From Spirosoma rigui (lineage in GTDB: Bacteria > Bacteroidota > Bacteroidia > Cytophagales > Spirosomataceae), in the NCBI RefSeq assembly GCF_002067135.1, contig NZ_CP020105.1, forward strand, positions 4,588,001 to 4,652,000: 64,000 nucleotides of DNA. The letters run 5' to 3'. Below the pieces are notes generated by a model. It saw only the letters and a program-made list of their open reading frames with translations, was not told the DNA's origin and made no database searches. A program made the translations under genes and the position numbers. Each line of letters opens with the position of its first letter. The first letter of the stretch is position 1. Positions 9,311 through 21,306 of this stretch are shown in pieces.

Positions 9311-9337
9311 GGTCTTATTCCTTTTAAAATGTATGTA

Positions 9338-10120
9338 TCAGGAAGGAGAGTTGGCGGTGCGGGTCAACGCCCCCACTCCCTCTTCGGCCTTAAGCCGGAC
9401 TATTTCCAGCACCTGCTGGTTACGGGCCAGCCAGCGCATTTCGGTGGCGGCCCGCTTTTCTTTGATCGCAACCAACGCGTCGATCAGCGTGAGTTGCACA
9501 TTGGGATCTTTCTGAATCCGCAGCGACTGGATCAGCGCATCGCGGACACCCTCCTCCCGCTCGAAACGCAGCAGGGCCTGACAGGCTGCCAGCCGCACGT
9601 TGACGTTCGCGTCGAAGTTGAGCGTGTTAATGAGCAGTTGCGTAATCTCCCGGTCGGCCCCGTCCAGTTCATAGCTCTGGTTAACGGCCTGAATCCGGTC
9701 GCTGGCCGACGTCTGGGACAGGGCGCCGAACGCCAGGGTCTTTTTCATCGATTCGGCCTCCGGCCGATCCGTCGACGCCCGCGCCGATGCATCGGTCTGC
9801 CCGCGACTGTAGAAACGGCCACCCGCGAAGCCAACCAGCAGTAGGGCAATCCCGGCCGCCAGCCGCATTCCCCAACTCGTCAGCTGCCGGAGCCGGCCAA
9901 CCGGGCGAGGTCCCATTTGCCGATCCAGGCTGGCCACAAAATCGACCGATGGCTGCTGCAGCCGGGCATCAGCTACGTACTGAAACAGCGCAGCGTGCTG
10001 CCGCAGGCGGGCCGGTACGCCCCCCGGCTCACGAAAAAAATCGCGCAGTTCCTGCTCTTCCTCCAGGGTTGTCTCGCCTTCGTAATAGCGGGTCAGCAGT
10101 TCGTCAATAGTTGGCTTCAT
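9338..10120 (-). CDS. HEAT-repeat transmembrane protein, candidate anti-sigma factor
   Basis: 260 aa. The N-terminal ~80 residues (DELLTRYYEGETTLEEEQELRDFF) resemble the cytoplasmic part of Bacteroidota anti-sigma proteins. One transmembrane helix (about 84-103) follows, and residues about 150-255 form HEAT-like helical repeats (VNVRLAACQALLRF, PNVQLTLIDALVAI) facing the periplasm. The gene overlaps the ECF sigma gene by 17 nt, the usual sign of translational coupling in sigma/anti-sigma pairs. It lacks the zinc-binding HxxxCxxC of ZAS-type anti-sigmas. I infer that the HEAT part senses an envelope signal or binds the DUF4097 proteins encoded downstream. Confidence 0.8.
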   Translation of the reverse strand: MKPTIDELLTRYYEGETTLEEEQELRDFFREPGGVPARLRQHAALFQYVADARLQQPSVDFVASLDRQMGPRPVGRLRQLTSWGMRLAAGIALLLVGFAGGRFYSRGQTDASARASTDRPEAESMKKTLAFGALSQTSASDRIQAVNQSYELDGADREITQLLINTLNFDANVNVRLAACQALLRFEREEGVRDALIQSLRIQKDPNVQLTLIDALVAIKEKRAATEMRWLARNQQVLEIVRLKAEEGVGALTRTANSPS

Positions 10121-10622
10121 AGTCGTTCAGTTTTAGGTATCCATCCCGCAGCCGCTGCCGGGCCCGCGACAGCGTAACGCGGATGGTGTTGACCGACAGC
10201 CCGGTCACCTGCTCGATCTCGTCGAAGGAATATTCCTCCACATCGCGCAGATGAAGCACCAGCTTCTGGACATCGGGCAGCTCATCGATCAACCGCCGGA
10301 TCTGGTCGGCACTGTCGGCCAGTTCAGTCTGGCGGTGGGGCGACGGCTGCGGAGCGACCATACTACCCAGGTCGGCCTGGTCAACGGCTTTCTGCCGGGC
10401 GTGGGCTTTCAGGCGGTCCATGCACAGGTTTTTGGTCATCTGTACCGCCAGGGCTTCCACGCTCTGGTAGGTATCCAGTTGCTGCCGGTTGGACCATAGT
10501 CGCATCAGCACATCCTGCATGGCATCTTCGGCATCCTCGCGGTTGCGAAGAAACAGCGTAGCCAGCCGGTAGAGTCGGTTTTGCACGGGCAAAATCCGTT
10601 GCTTGAAAGCGAGTAGGTCCAT
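10104..10622 (-). CDS. ECF RNA polymerase sigma factor
   Basis: 172-aa sigma-70 family protein without region 1 or 3. Region 2 (about 15-85) has the RNREDAEDAMQDVLMRLW core, and region 4 (about 110-165) has the helix-turn-helix FDEIEQVTGLSVNTIRVTLSRARQRL. The size and layout are those of ECF factors. It heads an operon with the HEAT anti-sigma candidate (17-nt overlap) and two DUF4097 proteins, and probably activates its own operon and perhaps the receptor gene at 5203-7650. The target promoter motif cannot be read with confidence from one window. Confidence 0.93.
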   Translation of the reverse strand: MDLLAFKQRILPVQNRLYRLATLFLRNREDAEDAMQDVLMRLWSNRQQLDTYQSVEALAVQMTKNLCMDRLKAHARQKAVDQADLGSMVAPQPSPHRQTELADSADQIRRLIDELPDVQKLVLHLRDVEEYSFDEIEQVTGLSVNTIRVTLSRARQRLRDGYLKLNDYEANY

Positions 10623-11068
10623 GTCAATGGCAAAGACGACTGAATCGGCAAAACATTACAGCACGCTGATTATTTTTTTTAAAATCCGTCCCAGACAACG
10701 CTGAGCAGGCTTCGTACAGGCGTATCCAGGTGATGCAATAACCCCGTACCGGATTACTCAATTGATCGCTTTACCCGCAGCTTATCCGTATTTTGTTTAA
10801 CTTTTAAAACAAAATACGGGCCTCATTCGAGAAAATATTAAACAAACAGTACCTTTATACTGCCCAGCAGCGATTGATGCGGGTGTTTGTGTGCCCGGCC
10901 ATCGCGAATGACCGGCAGGTCGCAAAAGTCGACATCAACTTGCAGGGCAACGTTGTTGCCGATACCGGTTGCGGGGCATCTGTCCGCCCGACCAGCTACC
11001 GCCACCCTACAGCAGGCTGGCCACGGCGACTGTTTCAACATAGCCCGTTTTTCCTGTCAATCCTCCCT
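10623..11068. other. Divergent intergenic region
   Basis: 446 nt between the ECF operon (leftward) and the receiver gene (rightward). I see no credible gene. An AT-rich perfect inverted repeat, CCGTATTTTGTTT with its mate (arms 10786-10798 and 10807-10819, 8-nt spacer), lies about 250 nt before the receiver start. A TACCTTTA sequence at about 10852-10859 resembles a -7 element. Confidence 0.5.
10786..10819. promoter_or_regulatory. AT-rich 13-bp inverted repeat upstream of the receiver gene
   Basis: Perfect 13-nt arms (10786-10798 and 10807-10819) around an 8-nt AT spacer. It has no U-tract at a gene end and lies between divergent genes just before a possible -7 box, so an operator is more likely than a terminator. 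Confidence 0.35.
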
Positions 11069-11419
11069 ATGAAAACGGTTCTTGTTATCGAAGACAATCT
11101 GGCCATCCGTGAGAACACCGTCGAACTGCTGGAGCTTCTGGGCTTTCAGGTAGCCTCAGCCCCCGATGGCCCAACCGGTCTGCAACTGATTCAGGAAATC
11201 AGACCGGATTCCATACTTTGTGATATTCTGATGCCCGGTATGGACGGCTATGCGGTACTCCGGGAACTACGGAGCCAACGGTATGACCAAACGGCGTCGT
11301 TCTATTTCATGTCGGCGCAGGCAGAGATGAGCGATCGTCAGAAGGGGATTGCCCTCGGCGCTACGGGTTATCTGATCAAACCCTTCACGGAGAAAGAACT
11401 CCTCGCCTGCTTTAACTGA
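11069..11419 (+). CDS. Single-domain response regulator (receiver only)
   Basis: 116-aa CheY-like receiver. I start at the ATG giving MKTVLVIEDN; the upstream extension of the frame is not conserved-looking. The acidic pair is E9-D10, the phospho-acceptor aspartate lies in CDILMPGMDG (about residue 53), and the conserved lysine lies in LIKPF (about 107). There is no output domain, so it should act by protein contact or as a phospho-relay intermediate. The next gene, 419 nt downstream on the same strand, is a LytS-type histidine kinase; together with the hybrid kinase beyond it this is a likely partner. Confidence 0.9.
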   Translation: MKTVLVIEDNLAIRENTVELLELLGFQVASAPDGPTGLQLIQEIRPDSILCDILMPGMDGYAVLRELRSQRYDQTASFYFMSAQAEMSDRQKGIALGATGYLIKPFTEKELLACFN

Positions 11420-11837
11420 GCACGCGGTTTCGTTTTGACCAACCGGACCCGAGAGCCAGCCGTCCACGTAACGTATATACCATACGTCGGTGGCGGGTAA
11501 CGGGCTAGCCTGTTCGCCCTGACAGGACCCTCACCTGTCCCCGGCTCGTTCTGTTCTCGGTCAGTCGGCGTTTGTCGACCGGCGTAACTCGGTTCCCGAC
11601 CGGGCGTCCATACCCATTTCCGGCGTAGGGAGTCCGGGAGTTGGCCGTGCCTTACCACGCCCGCCGGGATAGCAGCGTTCTTCCGGCGGCCACCCCCACA
11701 GCCGACGAACGAACACAACCGTTTGTTAACTTTTGGGGCCGAACGAATTGATAACTAGACGTATGTCCTTATTTTTCCAGACCAATTCATTAAGTAACGT
11801 CCAGCCACACCTCACCCCTCGCTAACGCAACGCCGGC
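11420..11837. other. Intergenic region before the LytS-type kinase
   Basis: 418 nt, GC-rich, with no convincing gene. A small hairpin (GACAGG...CCTGTC, about 11520-11540) is present without a U-tract. The AT-rich stretch at about 11715-11790 probably carries the promoter of the kinase. Confidence 0.4.
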
Positions 11838-12872
11838 ATGATACGCATTCGTGACACTTACCTGCGATGGATTGGTCCGATCGGGCTGTTTCTGTTCGGT
11901 AATGTGTTTTTCCGGCTCTCATTCTGGCTATCGTCGCCCCCGCGTGCGCTCATTGATTCGGCGGTGGTGGGTCTGGGCGCGGGCATTGCTTTCTGGCAAC
12001 TCAACCGCTGGCTTATTGAACGGGTACAGGACCGGTTTCCGGGGTTGGAACGAACCAGACAGCGGCTCGGGCTACTGCTTCTGCTCAGTCTGGTGGTCGT
12101 AAACGGGGCCGTTTTCTCCCGCTTTGGTCTGCACATCCTGCTTGGCTCCCGGCAATACTGGTGGCTCGGCTTCGTCGATTATGTGACGTCGCTGGGTATT
12201 CAACTGTTCTACCACGTAGTGTACTTCACCATTTACGAAGGTCGGTACATCCTGCGTCAGTGGCAGCAGACGTATCAAGAAAAGGAGGAAATCACCAAAC
12301 TCCAGTGGCAGACCCGTTTCAACTCGCTGAAGAGCCAGGTAAACCCGCATTTTCTGTTCAACTCCCTGAATGCGCTGTCGGCCCTGATCGAAGAATCGCC
12401 GGGGCGGGCCAGCCAGTTTGTCGATGAACTATCGAGCATGTACCGGTACCTGCTACAGGCCAACGACCAGGAGGTGATCGAGCTGGGTACCGAACTGAAA
12501 TTCATTGAATCTTACACGTATCTGCTCCGTACCCGGCACGGGGGCGGGATCAACGTGCTGCTCGACGTTCCTGATACGTTCCTGAACCGTGCCCTGCCCC
12601 CGCTGACCCTGCAACTGCTGGTTGAAAACGCCGTGAAGCATAACATGGTGCTGGTCGACAGTCCGCTGCTGATCCAGATCAGCACCACCGAGGCCGGGCA
12701 GTTAAAAGTAAGCAACAACCTCCAGCGCAGAAACGGACGGGTCGATAGTAACGGCGTCGGGCTGTCGAACATCGTGGCCCGGTACCGCATGCTAACCCAG
12801 GCCGACGTAATCGTCAGGGACCAGGACGGGCAGTTCACCGTATTGCTACCGTTGCTCCAGCAGCGTGCCTGA
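11838..12872 (+). CDS. LytS/YehU-type sensor histidine kinase
   Basis: 344 aa. Four hydrophobic helices (about 10-145) form a membrane sensor. They are followed by the His_kinase domain with the phospho-accepting histidine in NPHFLFNSLNAL (about residue 170) and a HATPase domain with the N-box LLVENAVKHN (about 260) and a GVGLSNI glycine loop (about 310). Such kinases normally pair with a LytTR-type regulator, but none is encoded here; the only regulators nearby are the lone receiver upstream and the receivers of the hybrid kinase. It converges on the hybrid kinase gene with a 3-nt gap. Confidence 0.9.
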   Translation: MIRIRDTYLRWIGPIGLFLFGNVFFRLSFWLSSPPRALIDSAVVGLGAGIAFWQLNRWLIERVQDRFPGLERTRQRLGLLLLLSLVVVNGAVFSRFGLHILLGSRQYWWLGFVDYVTSLGIQLFYHVVYFTIYEGRYILRQWQQTYQEKEEITKLQWQTRFNSLKSQVNPHFLFNSLNALSALIEESPGRASQFVDELSSMYRYLLQANDQEVIELGTELKFIESYTYLLRTRHGGGINVLLDVPDTFLNRALPPLTLQLLVENAVKHNMVLVDSPLLIQISTTEAGQLKVSNNLQRRNGRVDSNGVGLSNIVARYRMLTQADVIVRDQDGQFTVLLPLLQQRA

Positions 12873-12875
12873 CCC

Positions 12876-17090
<4,215 letters not shown>

Positions 17091-17427
17091 TCGGAAACCG
17101 ATCAGCAAAGTATCGCACTGTTTATACTGTAAACATAACACTATTAGATATATTAATTTCACTATGGTAACATGATGTGCACCATACCTCCAATTTTATG
17201 TCTATTTAGAGGGATCGGTACCAGCCGCTACGTCCGGCTCTGGCCAGGACGCCATTCTGGCAGTTTGCGCCAGTATGCCCGCTCCATTTGTGAACCAGGG
17301 AATCGGAACGGGCTAATTCCAATCCCCTTTAATGCCATAATGACTGAACAGCAGGCGCTTACAGACCGATAGCGGGGCTGGAACGCTTCGTGCTGGGGCT
17401 TTTTTTCACGATTCAACAGTAAACACC
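17091..17427. other. Divergent intergenic region
   Basis: 337 nt between the hybrid kinase (leftward) and the HtrA-like gene (rightward). The first ~80 nt are AT-rich and probably hold the kinase promoter. Nothing gene-like is visible. Confidence 0.4.
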
Positions 17428-18483
17428 ATGAAAACGAATTTCATCACCTTCGCCGATACCGCTTCCCAGTCAGCGGGGGGCAGCGAGCAGGATGCGGCCT
17501 TGCTCGATGCGTATTCCAGTACGGTAGTTACCGTAGCCCAGCGGGTCAGCCCATCCGTCGTTCAGATCAAGGTGCAGACCAAACCCGCCAGCCGGCCCGG
17601 CTCCGGGCGGGGGCGCGCGCAACCCGGTCGCGATGAGAACAGTGGGGGGTCGGGGTCGGGCTTCCTTATCTCGACCGATGGCTATATCATCACCAACAAC
17701 CACGTAGTTGCCAACGCCACCCACATTACCGTGACCCTGGCCGCGCGCGGTGACGAACCCAGCCGCGACTACGAAGCCACTCTCATTGGCCGCGACCCCG
17801 CCACCGACATTGCCGTTATCAAGATTTACGCCGACGGGCTGAAAGCGATCCGCTTTGCCGACTCGAAGCAAGTCCAGGTGGGCCAGATTGCCATTGCGAT
17901 CGGGAATCCCTACGGGTTCCAGTATTCGCTCACGGCGGGAGTGGTCAGCGCCCTGGGCCGAACACTACGGTCCGAATCGGGGCGGCTCATCGACGATGTG
18001 ATCCAGACCGATGCGTCGCTGAATCCGGGCAACTCAGGGGGCCCACTGGTCAACAGCCACGGCCACGTCATTGGCGTTAACACGGCCGTGATCCTGCCGG
18101 CTCAGGGACTTTGTTTTGCGGTTTCGTCCAACTTAACTGCGCTGGTGGCAGGGCAGCTCATCATGCAGGGACGCGTTCGCCGGGGCTACCTAGGCATTGC
18201 CGGTCAGCTCATCAACCTCACCGAGCGCATCCGGCTTTACAACCAGCTCCCGGCGAAAACGGGGGTCGTTGTCTCGCACGTGGAAGTCGACGGGGTAGCC
18301 GAAAACAGCCAGCTCCAGCCGGGCGACATCATCGTTCGTTTTGGCCAGCAGTCCGTAGCTACCATGGACGACCTGCACCGGCTGCTCACAGACGCCACGA
18401 TCGGGCAGTCCATCTCCCTGACCGTTTTGCGAAATAACCGACCGGTCAGCGTCACCGTAATACCCGGCGAGTTACCAGGCTGA
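17428..18483 (+). CDS. HtrA/DegP-like serine protease with one PDZ domain, no visible signal peptide
   Basis: 351-aa trypsin-like protease. The catalytic triad is visible: H92 (ITNNHVV), D127 (DPATDIAV) and S203 (NPGNSGGP). A PDZ domain covers about 255-345 (LQPGDIIVRFG). HtrA proteins are normally periplasmic or membrane-anchored, but here the N-terminus (MKTNFITFADTASQS) has no hydrophobic segment and no upstream start that would add one. It could be cytoplasmic, as in some bacteria, or mis-started; the upstream sequence has no obvious leader. A Gly/Arg/Ser-rich linker (54-75) precedes the protease domain. The gene is monocistronic and ends in a very strong hairpin. Confidence 0.9.
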   Translation: MKTNFITFADTASQSAGGSEQDAALLDAYSSTVVTVAQRVSPSVVQIKVQTKPASRPGSGRGRAQPGRDENSGGSGSGFLISTDGYIITNNHVVANATHITVTLAARGDEPSRDYEATLIGRDPATDIAVIKIYADGLKAIRFADSKQVQVGQIAIAIGNPYGFQYSLTAGVVSALGRTLRSESGRLIDDVIQTDASLNPGNSGGPLVNSHGHVIGVNTAVILPAQGLCFAVSSNLTALVAGQLIMQGRVRRGYLGIAGQLINLTERIRLYNQLPAKTGVVVSHVEVDGVAENSQLQPGDIIVRFGQQSVATMDDLHRLLTDATIGQSISLTVLRNNRPVSVTVIPGELPG

Positions 18484-18495
18484 CAGCTTTCCCAA

Positions 18496-18560
18496 CCAGA
18501 CAAACGCCCGTCCGGCAACCGAAGTCGTGTAGTTCGGTTGCCGGACGGGCGTTTGTCTGG
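18496..18560 (+). terminator. 28-bp perfect stem-loop
   Basis: Arms 18496-18523 and 18533-18560 are perfectly complementary over 28 bp around a 9-nt loop. It begins 13 nt after the protease stop codon. There is no U-tract, so it may act as an mRNA 3'-end stabiliser as much as an intrinsic terminator. Confidence 0.7.
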
Positions 18561-18593
18561 CGGGCTGTTGGCATAGCCCGCCCACCTGCCCAG

Positions 18594-18644
18594 GCGCTTC
18601 CCGGAATTCCGGATCGGCAGGTCAGCCGGAATTCCGGGAAGCGC
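18594..18644. terminator. Second perfect stem-loop, 19 bp
   Basis: Arms 18594-18612 and 18626-18644 pair perfectly (19 bp, 13-nt loop), and flanking CCAG/CTGG extend the pairing past a one-base bulge. Each arm contains GGAATTCC. It lies 33 nt after the first stem and is followed at 18655-18662 by TATTTTTC, a modest U-tract on the plus strand. Confidence 0.6.
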
Positions 18645-18912
18645 CCTGGCCGGGTATTTTTCAGTAAGATCGATCGGCAGTTTAGGGTACGTTGCTCAAA
18701 TACGGGAAATTCCCCCTTGTGTTTCAGCCTTTTATTCGTTTACATTGGCGCATCTGTTGCCTGCTATCCAACAACTGTTCATCCTGCCGCCATCCTGATT
18801 CATTCATGCGTGTAGCCCCAGTTGGGTTTCACCCGTTCCGCACGACTGCACCGGATCGAACGGAAATCCGTAACCAGCAATTTCTTTACTTTTTTTAAAT
18901 CAATACCTACGT

Positions 18913-19248
18913 ATGGCAGCCAACACCCACCCAATTACCATTGAAAAAGTAAATCCGGACGGAACACTTGTCCTCTCCGATCATGGCAACACCATTGCCA
19001 GCCGGGGCGATACGATCCTGTGGCACATAGGAAAAAACTCAGGTGTAGAATCGATTACGGCCATCAGAAAGGATTCGGAGCTCGACGTGTTTGTTGATCC
19101 CGGCCCGGCTCCGCTGGGCAAAAACTGGAGTGGTGTCATCAGAGACGACCTGTCGATACCCTGTGAGGAAAAATACAGCATTTGCTACAAACCGGTAGAC
19201 TCGACCGTTGTGCATTGCTTCGACCCAAAGATTCAGGTTAATTCCTAA
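18913..19248 (+). CDS. Small conserved-looking hypothetical protein, paired with TPR kinase
   Basis: 111 aa with no signal peptide and no transmembrane segment. It is predicted to be beta-rich: ITIEKVNPDGTLVLSDHG, then RGDTILWHIGKNSGVESI, which faintly recalls the GDTVTW strand of cupredoxin-like folds, and a C-terminal half with two cysteines (CEEKYSICYK) plus a later VHCFD. I do not recognise a named family. The stop codon is 6 nt before the start of the TPR sensor kinase, so the two are almost certainly co-transcribed; a role as modulator or ligand-binding accessory of the kinase is inference. Confidence 0.75.
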   Translation: MAANTHPITIEKVNPDGTLVLSDHGNTIASRGDTILWHIGKNSGVESITAIRKDSELDVFVDPGPAPLGKNWSGVIRDDLSIPCEEKYSICYKPVDSTVVHCFDPKIQVNS

Positions 19249-19254
19249 AACAGT

Positions 19255-21249
19255 ATGTTCTATACCCACAAAGCCTATTATGCACTAATAGGCTTTTTTT
19301 TCTTTTTCTGCAGTTCCGTTTTTGGTCAGAATCAAAAACTGGCCGATAGCCTGACGGCTGTTTATAATAGCAATACGCTGCAGGGAACCCCAAAACTGGA
19401 ACTGCTCCGGGCACTGGCCTTCAATGAAGTAACCGATTTACCCCGCTCGCTCCAGTACGCGGAAGAACTGATTCACCTGTCCCTTCAGGAAGGCGACTAC
19501 GCGTTTCTGCACAGTGGCTATCTCCAGAAAGGAAATAAAAAACGGCTGCTCGGCGACCTGGATGAAGCCCTGGAAGCGTACATCAAAAGCGCCGAAGCGG
19601 CCAAAAAGGCGGGTTACACGCGGGGGGAAGGAACGGCCTACATGTCGATCGGCGATCTGTATTCCCTCTCGGACAACCACACGAATGCCATGGTATATTA
19701 CGATAAAGCCATTGCCATTCTCCGGAACGCCAACGATCCAGTGCTGCTGGGATCAACGCTGCTGAACGCAGGCGACGAATTTCTTACCCACAAGAATTAC
19801 AAAGCGGCACTGCAGTATTTCAACGAGTCGGGCCAGATATTCGACAAGGCAAACTACCGCATCGGGAAAGCCTATAACCTCGGTAATATCGGCATGGTGT
19901 ATGCCAATACGGGCAAGAATACCCTGGCCGAAAAAAACATCAATGACGCCATCCGAATACTGGAAGAACTGAGAGACTTCTACCCCATTTCGGTTTATCT
20001 GCTTTCCATGGCCGACATTTACCTCGGCAAAGGCGACAAACCCATGGCCCTGACTTATGCCTCGAAAAGCCTGACACTCGCCCGCCAATATGGGCTGAAG
20101 CAACAAATCAGCGCGGCTAGTTTAAAGCTGTCCGAGATCTACGAAAAAGCCGGTAATGCTGGTCAGGCATACAGCCACTACAAGGAACATATTCGCTACC
20201 GAGACAGCGTCAATAATGTCAAAGCCGTCCAGAAAATGGCCGACCTTCGTACCAACTACGAGCTTTCCCAGAAACAGATTGAAGTAGATCTGCTCAACCG
20301 GGAAAAACGCAGCCAGCGCATCCAGCTCATCTCGCTTTTTATCATTCTGGGCCTGGCAGCGGTTATCGTTTCCCTGCTTTACTGGTATAACACCGTATTG
20401 AAAAGGCAGAAAAAAGAGATCAACCAGAAAAGCGGAGAACTGGAACAATCACTCGCCGACCTGCATACCACCCAGAGTCAGCTGATCCATAAAGAAAAAA
20501 TGGCCAGCCTCGGCGAGCTTACTGCCGGTATTGCCCACGAAATCCAGAATCCCCTCAACTTCGTCACTAACTTCTCCGACTTATCCATCGAGTTGATCGG
20601 GGAACTGAAGGAGGAAACCCAGGCGAGACGGATCGACGACGTACTGGCCATTGCCGACGACCTTACGCAAAACCTCCAGCGAATCAGCTACCACGGCGGC
20701 CGGGCGGCCGCCATCGTGCGCGGGATGGTGGAACATTCGCGGAGCACCAAGGGCGAAAAACGGGCCATCAACCTCAATGCGCTGGCCAATGAGTACATGA
20801 AGATTGCCTACCAGGGGCAACGGTCCAACGACAAGGACTTCACCTGCGAACTACGTACCGAATTCGATACCAGCCTGGAGCCCCTGGAAGTTGTTCCTCA
20901 GGAGATTGGACGGGTCCTGCTGAATCTCTACAACAATGCCTTCTATACCCTGCGCGAACGGCTGCGACTCGGCCAGGCCGACTACCAGCCCACCCTCACG
21001 GTGATGAGCCGGAAAGTTGATAAGGGATTGGAACTCGTCGTCGAAGACAACGGCATGGGTATTCCCGAAGCGGTGCAGGGAAAGATTTTTCAGCCCTTTT
21101 TCACCACAAAATCGACGGGCGAGGGTACGGGGCTGGGCTTATCGCTCAGTTACGACATCGTTACCAAAACCCACGGCGGTACGCTCTCGATGACAAGCCA
21201 GGCAGGCGTCGGGAGTAGGTTTGTCGTTTGGCTACCCGTCCGGCCCTGA
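19255..21249 (+). CDS. Tetratricopeptide-repeat sensor histidine kinase
   Basis: 664 aa. A signal peptide (about 1-24, ending VFGQ) exports a TPR-type helical domain (about 40-310, with repeats such as GNIGMVYANTGKNTLAEKN). A TM helix follows (about 352-375), then a coiled coil with LHTTQSQLIHKEKMASLGELTAGIAHE split across the HisKA entry. The phospho-accepting histidine is in IAHEIQNPLNF (near residue 428). The HATPase domain has an N-box LLNLYNNAFYTL (about 560), DNGMGIPE and GTGLGLSLS (about 625). This architecture is common in Cytophagales. No cognate regulator is adjacent. Confidence 0.92.
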   Translation: MFYTHKAYYALIGFFFFFCSSVFGQNQKLADSLTAVYNSNTLQGTPKLELLRALAFNEVTDLPRSLQYAEELIHLSLQEGDYAFLHSGYLQKGNKKRLLGDLDEALEAYIKSAEAAKKAGYTRGEGTAYMSIGDLYSLSDNHTNAMVYYDKAIAILRNANDPVLLGSTLLNAGDEFLTHKNYKAALQYFNESGQIFDKANYRIGKAYNLGNIGMVYANTGKNTLAEKNINDAIRILEELRDFYPISVYLLSMADIYLGKGDKPMALTYASKSLTLARQYGLKQQISAASLKLSEIYEKAGNAGQAYSHYKEHIRYRDSVNNVKAVQKMADLRTNYELSQKQIEVDLLNREKRSQRIQLISLFIILGLAAVIVSLLYWYNTVLKRQKKEINQKSGELEQSLADLHTTQSQLIHKEKMASLGELTAGIAHEIQNPLNFVTNFSDLSIELIGELKEETQARRIDDVLAIADDLTQNLQRISYHGGRAAAIVRGMVEHSRSTKGEKRAINLNALANEYMKIAYQGQRSNDKDFTCELRTEFDTSLEPLEVVPQEIGRVLLNLYNNAFYTLRERLRLGQADYQPTLTVMSRKVDKGLELVVEDNGMGIPEAVQGKIFQPFFTTKSTGEGTGLGLSLSYDIVTKTHGGTLSMTSQAGVGSRFVVWLPVRP

Positions 21250-21306
21250 CGCGCTTCCCGCCCCCCCCAGCGACGGGGCACCGGCAGGCCGACAGCCGCA
21301 GCCTGC

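Larger units (their letters stand above)
18484..18912. other. Intergenic region with two long hairpins
   Basis: 429 nt. The first 165 nt contain two consecutive strong inverted repeats (18496-18560 and 18594-18644). The remaining ~250 nt hold the promoter side of the small gene at 18913, including an AT-rich stretch at 18878-18908. No convincing small gene. Confidence 0.5.
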
